From contig DASQVO010000523.1 of NCBI GenBank assembly GCA_035640715.1, positions 1 to 20,204 on the forward strand: a DNA stretch of 20,204 nt. The letters run 5' to 3'. This document shows positions 6,897 through 13,519 of the stretch, piece after piece (the stretch's first letter is position 1; each line of letters opens with the position of its first letter). The notes under the pieces are model-generated. The model had not been told where the DNA came from and searched no databases. It worked only from the letters and a program-made list of their open reading frames with translations. The position numbers and the translations under genes were made by a program. Source of the stretch: DASQVO01 sp035640715. GTDB lineage: Bacteria; Actinomycetota; Actinomycetes; Streptosporangiales; Streptosporangiaceae.

Positions 6897-8615
6897 TCAG
6901 GGGGCTGTTCCGGTGGTGGTGCGGGCGAGCAGCAGGGCGATGTCGTCCCGGGCGCAGGCGCCGAGGCTGGCCAGCACGCTGTCGCACAGGTGCTCCGGTG
7001 ATGGTGCGGGGCTGGCGGCCAGGGTGCGGGCGAGGTGGGACATGCCGGTGCCGATGTCCTGGCCGGGGTGTTCGATGAGGCCGTCGGTGTAGAGGGCCAG
7101 CACGCTGCCCGGGGGGAGCTGGGTGCCGGTGGTTGGGTAATGGTTCTGGCCCGCGCCGAGCATCACCCCGCCCGGTACGTCGATGAAGTCCACCGTGCCG
7201 CCGGGGTGGCGGAGTGCGGGCGGGGGGTGCCCGGCGCTGGTGAGGCGGCAGCGCCGGGTCGCCGGGTCATATTGGGCGTACAGGCAGGTGGCGCCGGTTT
7301 CGTCGCCGTGGTCGGCGACCACGCCGCTGAGCTGGGCCATGATCTCCTCCGGGGGGTGCCCGAGGCGGGCCAGGGCCGCGGTGGTGGTGCGGAGCTGGCC
7401 CATGATCGCGGCGGCGTGGATGCTGTGGCCGGTGACGTCGCCGACGACGAGGGCGACCTGGCCGCCTTTCAGCGGGATGACGTCGAACCAGTCGCCGCCC
7501 ACTTCGGCGGTCTGGCTGGCGGGCTCATAACGGTAGGCGATCTGCAGCCCGGTCACCTGCGGGATGTGCTGGGGCAGCAGGCTGCGCTGCAAGGTGATGG
7601 CCGTGTGGTGCTCGCGGGTGTACAGGCGGGCGTTGTCAATGTGCACCGCCGCGCGGGAGACCAGGTCGCTGGCCAGCCGCACATCGGCCTCGTCGTAGGG
7701 CTCGGGGTGTTCGGCCCGGCTGAACATGGCCACTCCCAAGGTGATGCCCCGGGCGATCAGCGGCACCACCATGGCCGTGTGCACACCCCGAGCCAAGAGG
7801 GCTTCCGCATGACCGGGCGTGTAGGGGACCTGCCCAATTATCTCGGCCGGGTTCCGCACCAGGAGGGACTTCCCCCGCCAGACCGCCACGGCGGACGAAC
7901 TGGTGAGCGGCGCGGTGATCAGGTCGCCCACCGCGAAGTTAACTTTGGCCCCTGTGGTGTCGTGCACCGCCACCCGGCGGAACTGCAGGGTGCCTGGGTC
8001 GGTGCGGGGAAGGTTTTCCCCTTGCAGCACCTGGTCGAGCAGGTCGACGGCGATGCGGTCGGCGAGTTCGGGCACGGCCAGGTCGGCGAGTTCTGCGGCC
8101 GTGCGGTGAATATCGAGTGTGGTCCCGATCTGGTGACCGGCTCGTTCGAGCAGGGCATGAGCCTGCCGGAGCGACGTTGCCTGGCCGGTGCCGTCAGCGA
8201 AAGAGCACAGCGCCCCCAGCACCTGGCCGTTCTCCATCACCCGGCACGCCGACCACGAGAAGACCTGGCGCTTGCCTGCCGTCTGCTTCAGGGGCACGTC
8301 AACCACGGGAACGCCCCTGTCTATCACCTGCTCGGCGAGGATGCGTTCGACCAAGGCCGCGTCCATGCTGCCGTCGAACTCTGAAGGGCGGCGGCCGATG
8401 ATCGCCTCGTCCGGGAGGCCGACCGCCCGGCGGAACGCCGCGTTGATGCGCTTATAGCGCAGTTCGGGGTCGAGGAAGGCCAAGGCGACCGGCGACTGGT
8501 CGAACAGCGCGTCCAGTTCGCGGAGGGAAACAAGAGCAGAATCAAGGAGCGATGACTTGATAACGCTCCGTACAGCATTACGGTTATTGATCTTGCCTGG
8601 TTCCGGTCTGCCCAT
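6897..8615 (-). CDS. PAS-GAF-SpoIIE/PP2C-type serine/threonine phosphatase
   Basis: This 572-residue protein has three domains. A PAS domain spans about 32-145 (LDALFDQSPVALAFLDPELR, with INAAFRRAVGLPDEAIIGRR). A GAF domain spans about 155-330 (HQIGTTLDIHRTAAELADLA to LASDLVSRAAVHIDNARLYT). A SpoIIE/PP2C catalytic domain spans about 345-566. Metal-binding motifs are present: GGDWFD (373-378), GDVTGH (392-397), YTDGLIE (509-515) and DDIALLL (557-563). Family members dephosphorylate anti-sigma-factor antagonists and so feed partner-switching stress or developmental pathways; the PAS and GAF domains would sense a ligand or redox state. No anti-sigma kinase or antagonist gene is next to it, so it would have to act on partners elsewhere. 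It is the main cargo of the tRNA-Arg element. ATG 8615 has GGGAG shortly upstream. Confidence 0.93.
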   Translation of the reverse strand: MGRPEPGKINNRNAVRSVIKSSLLDSALVSLRELDALFDQSPVALAFLDPELRYKRINAAFRRAVGLPDEAIIGRRPSEFDGSMDAALVERILAEQVIDRGVPVVDVPLKQTAGKRQVFSWSACRVMENGQVLGALCSFADGTGQATSLRQAHALLERAGHQIGTTLDIHRTAAELADLAVPELADRIAVDLLDQVLQGENLPRTDPGTLQFRRVAVHDTTGAKVNFAVGDLITAPLTSSSAVAVWRGKSLLVRNPAEIIGQVPYTPGHAEALLARGVHTAMVVPLIARGITLGVAMFSRAEHPEPYDEADVRLASDLVSRAAVHIDNARLYTREHHTAITLQRSLLPQHIPQVTGLQIAYRYEPASQTAEVGGDWFDVIPLKGGQVALVVGDVTGHSIHAAAIMGQLRTTTAALARLGHPPEEIMAQLSGVVADHGDETGATCLYAQYDPATRRCRLTSAGHPPPALRHPGGTVDFIDVPGGVMLGAGQNHYPTTGTQLPPGSVLALYTDGLIEHPGQDIGTGMSHLARTLAASPAPSPEHLCDSVLASLGACARDDIALLLARTTTGTAP

Positions 8616-9343
8616 CGATGCTCCCTTGGCCAGACATACAGCAATCAGTACGGAAATCTGCGCTGATCAGCAAGTTTACCGATTCGTGGAGCCTTCGTGA
8701 CGTCGGGCGGCAGTCACGGCGTACCACCATGATCAGCCCTGCTGCGCAAGCACATCCCGCACCAGACCCGGCCTGCAGACCGAGTGTGCGGGTGCAGCAG
8801 TAAAGTGCAGCAACCGCATCGTCCGGCACCGACCTCGACCGACCGCCATAAGCCTGTGACCTGCATCAGCGACCCTAATCGACCCGCATGCGCCTCGTTC
8901 GCATCGAGGCGGTCAGGCAGGAAAGGCGTCGGCCTGGAGCAGGACAACAGCGCCTGACGCTGAATCGTCAACGGCCAGGCGCCCAGTACAGCAGGCAAGT
9001 ACAGCAACCCCGCCGACCGACATTGACTTCATCCGGCCCAGAGGGACTTCTGATCTGCGCCAACGACCCTGAGCGACCGCCCTGCAACTCTTTTGCAAGC
9101 AGGGGGTCACTGATTCGTCCCAGCAGGCATGCTAGACAAACATTGCCGAATCTGGCCGTAACGGATAGAGCAGGACACAGCTCATGTGCCCGGTGGCAAC
9201 CAGATACGCGATGAGCGCCGTCCAGATGACCATGCCTAATCAGTGGTCAGGCGGATAGATGGGATCGATGGTTCAAGCCCATCCAGGTCCACCATAGGAA
9301 CCCGCAGGCCAGAGACCCCATCTGGTATTCAGCGCCCTGATCA
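8616..9343. other. Gene-free stretch with degenerate repeats and a tRNA 3'-end remnant
   Basis: No frame here has family-like sequence. I see an imperfect direct repeat (8857-8884 and 9050-9078, both around CGACCCT..NCGACC, preceded by matching AGCAACC and CGACCGAC blocks), a GCGCCTG/CAGGCGC hairpin (8950-8956 and 8976-8982) and a tRNA 3'-end remnant (9267-9294). The stretch looks like att-flank or regulatory DNA of a mobile element. Confidence 0.45.
9267..9294 (+). other. tRNA 3'-end remnant (T-arm, acceptor strand and CCA)
   Basis: The geometry is exact for a tRNA 3' end: T-stem GATGG (9267-9271), T-loop TTCAAGCC-like bases, closing CCATC (9279-9283), a seven-base acceptor strand CAGGTCC (9284-9290), discriminator A9291 and CCA (9292-9294). 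No matching 5' half with GGACCTG is present upstream. It therefore looks like a second att remnant from another tRNA gene. The parent tRNA cannot be identified with confidence. Confidence 0.55.
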
Positions 9344-9871
9344 TCATCTGCTTGCCTTGACCCAGTGCAGCGCGTTCAGGCTCGCCAGCACTGGGGCGAG
9401 CGGCTCGCCGCAGTCGCCGTGCGGGACCTTGGGACGTATAACCTGGCCGTTCTTGCCCACTAGCACGAACCACGGGATATAGATGGCCTGTGCGGGGCAG
9501 ATCACGTCCGGGCGCATCCGGACTGACGGGGCGCGCAGTGCAGCGACCAGCCTGCCCAGGCCAGACACCGCCACCTCCTTGACCGCTGCGGCTTGCGGCC
9601 CATTTACCGACACGACCGCGGGTGAACACTGCACCACAGCGATCGGCATGAATCCCGCCGGGATGCGCTGCGCTGGCTGGGCCGCTGCATGCCTTCCCGC
9701 CTTGCTGCTGTCACTGGGGCAGGCGACGCGCAGCGCCTGCGCTGGTATGGCCAGTTGCCTTGCCACGGCCGCATGATGTGTCGCGCTAGAGTGCCCAGGG
9801 CTCGTGCAGCCAGCCAGCGCCGCTGCCAGCACGGCAGGCATGATTACCGCGGCGCGCGTCCATCGCATCAT
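9344..9871 (-). CDS. Secreted lipoprotein of unknown function
   Basis: This 175-residue protein has a lipoprotein signal peptide: a basic start (MMRWTR), a hydrophobic core (AAVIMPAVLAAALA) and a lipobox LAGC with Cys22 as the predicted lipidated residue. The mature part has three further Cys (ACPSD, VQCSP, VICPA) plus HGDCGEP near the C-terminus, which could form disulfides outside the membrane. The segment RMRPDVICPAQAIYIPWFVL, followed by VGKNGQVIRPKVPHGDCGEP, reads like a recurring actinobacterial lipoprotein domain without known function. It lies alone on the minus strand in the tRNA-Arg element, about 730 bp upstream of the phosphatase gene and in the same orientation. ATG ATG at its start leaves the exact start open by one codon. 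Confidence 0.8.
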   Translation of the reverse strand: MMRWTRAAVIMPAVLAAALAGCTSPGHSSATHHAAVARQLAIPAQALRVACPSDSSKAGRHAAAQPAQRIPAGFMPIAVVQCSPAVVSVNGPQAAAVKEVAVSGLGRLVAALRAPSVRMRPDVICPAQAIYIPWFVLVGKNGQVIRPKVPHGDCGEPLAPVLASLNALHWVKASR

Positions 9872-10068
9872 CAGGTACTTCTATTCAGCTGCCCATTTCG
9901 ACGCTGCCGCAACCCAGCTAGTTCCCGCTATCTCCGCGCGCGCCGGCGACCAGGACGATCATTACACCCCTGGGTAGACGCAGCATCAGCGGTAAGTCGC
10001 CGTCCTGCGAATGGAGATCGAAAACTTTATATGGCAGGTGGGCGACCTTCCGGCCTGGGGACGCCGCC

Positions 10069-10088
10069 GTGCCATTAACGTGCCATTA
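10069..10088 (+). repeat. Tandem GTGCCATTA pair
   Basis: GTGCCATTA occurs at 10069-10077 and 10080-10088 with an 11-bp period. Helically phased 9-mers close to an attachment site are typical of integrase arm-type or excisionase sites. Confidence 0.45.
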
Positions 10089-10214
10089 GCCCTGGTAATC
10101 GGTGGTACGTCACGGTCACTGGCGGCCAGGCCGCCACCCAGCTCAGCGCCCATCTGTCGGCTGATCACGGCGATTTGCAAGCAGGGCATCACGGCTACTC
10201 CAATCGGTGGATCC

Positions 10215-10233
10215 TGCTAACGCGGGTGCTAAC
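10215..10233 (+). repeat. TGCTAAC-N5-TGCTAAC pair (right end)
   Basis: This is the second copy of the pair at 6329-6347: TGCTAAC at 10215-10221 and 10227-10233, followed by AACGGT. It lies about 95 bp inside attR and has the same orientation as the left copy. Confidence 0.55.
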
Positions 10234-10329
10234 AACGGTGCTGGATGGCGGTGGATGCGTGCGGAACCAGAGGGCGCCCGAACAGGACCTGAGAACCCGT
10301 CTGGACTGCTATAGACAGCCCTGATCCTG

Positions 10330-10376
10330 CTACGGATCAGAAGGTTGGGGGTTCGAGTCCCTCCGAGCGCGCCAGG
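10330..10376 (+). repeat. attR: 47-bp direct repeat of the tRNA-Arg 3' half
   Basis: It is identical to 6247-6293, comprising the tRNA anticodon loop to CCA plus GG. The sequence upstream (10300-10329) does not fold as the 5' half of a tRNA, so this copy is not a functional tRNA and marks the right end of the element. Confidence 0.92.
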
Positions 10377-10738
10377 TCAGAGGCCATGTACGGAGGCCTG
10401 CGGGCCTCGCAAACGGACCGTACAGCAGTAGGCGCGCTGGTGGGCGCTTCGACGTCTTGCCCTAGCGGAAATCCCGTGCAGTGCTGCCGAGTCGAGCCGT
10501 ACTGAGATCAAGGCGGCGCCTGCGGCGCCGCGGCCCGGCGTCAGCGCCGGGCTCTGCCTTGGGAGGCCCGCCCGGCGCACGCCGGGCCACACGCTCGCAA
10601 GGCACGCAGACCAAGGCAGCTCGCAGGGGCACGCAGACCGGTGCAGCATGCAGCCGTCTTCCCGTCCAGCATTGCCCAGCTCGCGGCCACCGTGTCCATG
10701 GCCGCCGTGCGGGGCCTCGCTCACCTAGGATAGGCTCC
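10377..10738. repeat. Gene-free stretch packed with GC-rich palindromes and short direct repeats
   Basis: Hairpins seen are GAGGCC/GGCCTC just after attR, GGCGCC (10515-10520/10524-10529), GCCCGGCG/CGCCGGGC (10533-10540/10545-10552) and the same stem again (10570-10577/10580-10587). TGCCTTGG near 10555 is mirrored by CCAAGGCA near 10610. A direct repeat of GCTCGCA followed by CACGCAGACC occurs twice between about 10592 and 10639. No reading frame here looks like a gene. Confidence 0.5.
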
Positions 10739-11119
10739 GTGCGCATCGACCGGCTCGACCATCTGGTGCTGACCGTCGCCGACATCGACGCCACCGTGGA
10801 CTTTTACACCCGCATCCTCGGCATGAAGGTGATGACGTTCGGCACGGGGCGCACCGCCCTCGCCTTCGGTCACAGCAAGATCAATTTGCATCAAGCCGGT
10901 CACGAGTTCCAGCCGAAGGCCTACCGTCCGACGCCCGGCAGCGCCGACCTGTGCCTGATCACCACCGACCCCCTGGAGCGGGTGATCGAGGAACTCGCCG
11001 CCCACGACATCCCCATTGAAGAGGGCCCGGTCGAACGCACAGGCGCAACCGGCACCATCCTCAGCGTCTACTTCCGCGATCCCGACCGGAACCTGATCGA
11101 GGTCAGCAACTACGTCTAA
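10739..11119 (+). CDS. VOC family (glyoxalase/dioxygenase fold) protein
   Basis: This 126-residue protein has one vicinal-oxygen-chelate domain made of two beta-alpha-beta-beta-beta repeats: LDHLVLTVADIDATVDFYTR at 7-26, FGHSKINLHQAG in the first half, and DLCLITTDPLERVIEELAAH to YFRDPDRNLIEVSNYV in the second. His8 and Glu121 are at the usual metal-ligand positions. This short form resembles the group often labelled 'VOC family virulence protein' or fosfomycin-resistance-like, but no substrate can be inferred. GTG 10739 has AGGA eight bases upstream, while the longer open frame upstream is palindrome-rich shadow sequence. It stands alone just outside the integrated element and next to an IS1380 remnant. 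Confidence 0.88.
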   Translation: MRIDRLDHLVLTVADIDATVDFYTRILGMKVMTFGTGRTALAFGHSKINLHQAGHEFQPKAYRPTPGSADLCLITTDPLERVIEELAAHDIPIEEGPVERTGATGTILSVYFRDPDRNLIEVSNYV

Positions 11120-11192
11120 ATGGCGCCATGACTGGGGGACGTGCAAAGGCCCCCACCAGACTGCCGCCGGATTGTGATACGCCTGCGGTAGG

Positions 11193-11885
11193 TCAGACCG
11201 GGTGCGGTATCGCCTGGATGCGCTGCCAGGCGGTGACGATCTTGTCCGGCCAGGGCCAGGCGGCGGCGATCTTGAGGGTTCTGCGGCGTCCGCCGCGGAC
11301 GAGGCGGGCGGCTGCGTGCAGGAGGCGATAGCGCAGTGTCTTCGGCTCGGCTTTCGCGAGCTCGCCGTCAAGGGCGATGAGCTTCAGCCAGGCCAGGAGG
11401 ATGCAGGCGGTCATGGCGGCGTCGAGCCAGGCCTGGTTGACCTTGTAGTCGCGGGAGGGGAAATGTCCCAGTCCGGTGTCTTTCCCGGTGCGGATCACGT
11501 CCTCGACCCGGGCGTGGACCCGGTGGGCGGCGTCGGCGTAGGCGCACTGGCCGCGCCAGCCCCTCGTGTCAGCGGGCAGGTTCGTCGCCCAGAGCGAGTA
11601 GCGCCACCCGTCGGCGGTCTCGAAGAGCGACAGCTGCGCGCCCGGGTGCGGGCGCTCGCGGCGGGCGAAGACGTGCATCGCCTTGGGCCAGGCTTTCAGC
11701 TGGTCACCGGCGGGCCCCTCGCGCAGCAGCCCGGTCAGCTCGGTGACGTGCGCTTCTTCTATCCAGCAGGCGGGATGGGCGCAGCGCGGGCTCCCGCAGG
11801 CCTCGTCCGCGCGGCGCTCGCGGACCTGCCCCTTGCTGTCGGCGTACAGGTCCACGTACAGAGGTGAGTACGGTCTAACGTACAA
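11193..11885 (-). pseudogene. IS1380-family transposase, 5'-truncated remnant
   Basis: The readable C-terminal 220 residues include RRERPHPGAQLSLFETADGW, WATNLPADTRGW, AHRVHARVEDVIRTGKDTGL, NQAWLDAAMTACILLAWLKL and EPKTLRYRLLHAAARLVRGG, ending at TGA 11193-11195. This is the familiar C-terminal half of IS1380-family transposases (full length about 450 residues), including the conserved RVEDxIRxxKDTGL region. The N-terminal half with the first catalytic Asp is missing. The homologous sequence stops near 11860, where unrelated sequence and then an MFS fragment begin. No terminal inverted repeat could be defined, so the element is dead and its ends are uncertain. Confidence 0.85.
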
Positions 11886-11937
11886 AGATCCACATGTTGA
11901 CGGGATCGATGGCGCGCGCCTTGAAGGCTGCTATCGT

Positions 11938-12317
11938 CACCAGGGCGGCGTGGTCGGCGGCCTGCAGTCCACCGCCATGCAGCTCGGCGGAACCCTCGGC
12001 ACCGCCGTGCTCGGCGCCGTGATGTCGGCCAAGATCAGTAGCCTGCTGCCCGCCAGCTGGCACGCTGCGCACCTGCTCCCGCTCACCGCCGCCCAGCTCG
12101 TCCAGGTGAAAGCGCGGTCTCGGTCGGGGCTGCGCCTGTGACCCGCACCATGCCGTCCCAGCTCGCCAGCGAGATCAGCCGCATCAGCCACGCTACGTTC
12201 ACTGCCGGGATGCACAACGCCTTCCTGGTCGCCGCGGCCGTGGCGCTGGCCGGAGCCGTTATCGCGCTGCAGACCAAGCGGGGGACCGGCGCCGTCGGCG
12301 CACACGCAGCCATCTGA
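11938..12317 (+). pseudogene. MFS (EmrB/QacA-type) drug transporter, C-terminal remnant with frameshift
   Basis: The plus strand reads HQGGVVGGLQSTAMQLGGTL, then GTAVLGAVMSAKISSLLPAS, the usual motif of transmembrane segment 13 in 14-helix DHA2 transporters. One missing base near 12112-12117 shifts the frame. The restored frame continues VSVGAAPVTRTMPSQLASEI and ISHATFTAGMHNAFLVAAAV, a final membrane helix (ALAGAVIALQTKR), and TGA at 12315-12317. About the last 125 residues of a protein of roughly 500 survive, and the 5' break abuts the IS1380 remnant. The neighbouring TetR gene (12355-12972) may once have regulated this exporter. It is non-functional as it stands. Confidence 0.8.
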
Positions 12318-12354
12318 CCGGGCTGTGACGCGGATGCCCGCATCTACCCAGTGG

Positions 12355-12972
12355 TCAGGGCGTGACGATCTGGGTGAAGGTGTTCGCGAGCTGGTAGGCG
12401 AGTTGCGCTGTCTGGTCCCGGGTGGCCAGGCCGGTGACCGCCTGGAGCACACCGCCGCGGACGAGCGCGACAAGCCCGTGTGAGCAGGCCCACGCCAGCA
12501 GGGGGATGTCGCCGGCCGTGGGCAGAGCCTGGCTGGCCGGCTCGGCAGTGGTCGCGGCGGCGGCGTCGATCAGGACGGAGAACGCCTCGCGCTGGGCTTG
12601 GCCGAGCGCGGGGTCGCCGCGGTCGAGTTCCCCGGACTGGAACATCAGCTCGAACAGTTCGGGATTGTCCAGGCCGAAGGCCATGTAGGCCCGCCCCAGC
12701 GCGGTGAAGCGAGCCGCGGGATCGGTCAGCCCGGTCAGCGCGGCGCGCACATCGGCGTCGAGTTGGCCGTACCCCTGGACGGCGAGGGCGGTGAGCAGGC
12801 CGGCCCGGTTGCCGAAGTGCCATTTGGGTGTGCCACGGGACACCCCGGCGCGGGCCGCGATTGCTCGCAGGCTCAGCCCCTCCGGGCCGTGTTCGACCAG
12901 CTCGGCGTACGCGGCCGCGAGCAGTGCCGCGCGCACGTCCGTCGGGTACGCGGGATCTGACACCGGACTCAT
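12355..12972 (-). CDS. TetR/AcrR family transcriptional repressor
   Basis: This 205-residue protein has an N-terminal TetR helix-turn-helix at about residues 10-58 (VRAALLAAAYAELVEHGPEG, then LSLRAIAARAGVSRGTPKWH and FGNRAGLLTAL). The C-terminal helical domain (AARFTALGRAYMAFGLDNPE, LFELMFQSGELDR, AWACSHGLVALVRGG) resembles the TetR_C_13/WHG ligand-binding domain. I chose ATG 12972 because the domain begins shortly after it; the open frame extends to 13050 but would include the operator. Two identical palindromes, TTGACACCGTCAA at 12995-13007 and its reverse complement at 13038-13050, lie in the divergent promoter region and are the likely binding sites. The regulator probably represses itself and the divergent membrane-protein/hydrolase genes. 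Confidence 0.92.
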   Translation of the reverse strand: MSPVSDPAYPTDVRAALLAAAYAELVEHGPEGLSLRAIAARAGVSRGTPKWHFGNRAGLLTALAVQGYGQLDADVRAALTGLTDPAARFTALGRAYMAFGLDNPELFELMFQSGELDRGDPALGQAQREAFSVLIDAAAATTAEPASQALPTAGDIPLLAWACSHGLVALVRGGVLQAVTGLATRDQTAQLAYQLANTFTQIVTP

Positions 12973-12994
12973 AGGGAGATTTTCGCAGACTTCA

Positions 12995-13050
12995 TTGACA
13001 CCGTCAAAGTGGTCGTGCACAGTAGGTGGTGTCCAGTTTGACGGTGTCAA
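12995..13050. promoter_or_regulatory. Twin palindromic operators between the TetR gene and its divergent operon
   Basis: TTGAC-ACC-GTCAA lies at 12995-13007 and TTGAC-GGT-GTCAA at 13038-13050. Each is a 5-bp inverted repeat with a 3-bp spacer and they are exact reverse complements of one another. Their centres are 43 bp apart, about four helical turns. The second ends 14 bases before the ATG at 13065. Confidence 0.75.
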
Positions 13051-13064
13051 AGAAGGAGTTGATC

Positions 13065-13394
13065 ATGTCTGTGCTGCCCACGACGCGGCCCGCTCATCCC
13101 GATCAGACGCACCGGAACCGGCCGCGCCGGGCCGGTTCGCTGCGGCGGCAGCGGGACGCCTCGCGTGCGTTCCACCTGGGTACCGCGGTGGTGCTGCTGG
13201 TGTTCGTCTACGGTCCCGCCGGCCTCACATCCGAGATGCAACCTTGGATGCGGTGGGTCTTCGTGCCCCTGCTCACGGCGACCGGCATTTTCCTGTGGAG
13301 GCAGGCCCAGATCCGCCGGCTCCTCACCACCGTCCGCCGCCGCGTCAGCCGATCGTCAGCCGCGGCCGGCGCCGCCCCAGCCGCTGGGATTTGA
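13065..13394 (+). CDS. Small two-helix membrane protein of unknown function
   Basis: This 109-residue protein has a strongly basic N-terminus (HRNRPRRAGSLRRQRD), a membrane segment at about 36-53 (FHLGTAVVLLVFVYGPAG), a second at about 63-80 (MRWVFVPLLTATGIFLW), and a basic C-terminal tail (QAQIRRLLTTVRRRVSRSS). ATG 13065 follows GGAG at 13055-13058. It is the first gene downstream of the TetR operators and precedes the alpha/beta hydrolase by 125 bp, so it is probably the first gene of the repressed unit. The family is not one I can name; the sequence shows only a membrane topology. Confidence 0.72.
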   Translation: MSVLPTTRPAHPDQTHRNRPRRAGSLRRQRDASRAFHLGTAVVLLVFVYGPAGLTSEMQPWMRWVFVPLLTATGIFLWRQAQIRRLLTTVRRRVSRSSAAAGAAPAAGI

Positions 13395-13519
13395 GAAGGC
13401 CGGATCACGAGGATGGCCGAGATCGGCCGGCTGATCGTGGACGGAGACGATCCGGCCGAGGTCCGCTGAGGGCGACCACCGAACTCCCCGAACCCCGAGC
13501 GACAGAAGGAAACCACCTG

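Larger units (their letters stand above)
9872..10329. other. Gene-free right end of the integrated element
   Basis: No convincing gene is present. Short repeats are concentrated here: GTGCCATTA twice (10069-10077, 10080-10088), TTTGCAAGCAGGG (10174-10186, also at 9092-9104), and TGCTAAC-N5-TGCTAAC (10215-10233). This density next to attR fits the attachment-site arm region of the element. Confidence 0.5.
6294..10376. mobile_element. Integrated genetic element of about 4.08 kb at tRNA-Arg(ACG)
   Basis: The element is bounded by 47-bp direct repeats. It contains an integrase C-terminal remnant directly inside the left end (6353-6466), a PAS-GAF-PP2C phosphatase (6897-8615) and a lipoprotein (9344-9871). 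Short paired repeats lie near both ends (6329-6347 and 10215-10233). Because only 36 integrase residues survive, it is probably immobile. No replication, transfer or excisionase gene is recognisable, so it looks like a decayed integrative element or satellite with retained cargo. I infer insertion from the repeat structure; the empty site cannot be checked here. Confidence 0.82.

Noticed and set aside
7035..8384. Long plus-strand open frame opposite the PP2C gene
   Set aside because: It is a shadow of the phosphatase on the other strand, with no domain-like sequence and typical GC-skewed composition.
9161..9172. ACGGATAGAGCA matching the D-arm of tRNA-Arg (6230-6241)
   Set aside because: It is a 12-base match with no other tRNA feature around it. 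A chance match cannot be excluded at this length.
8888..9214. 108-codon plus-strand open frame in the gene-free stretch
   Set aside because: No ribosome-binding site or domain-like sequence, and it is covered by diverged non-coding repeats.
11875..12072. Minus-strand frame ending AIDPVNMWIFVR
   Set aside because: The ending looks protein-like, but I cannot place it in a family, and most of the frame is antisense to the MFS remnant.
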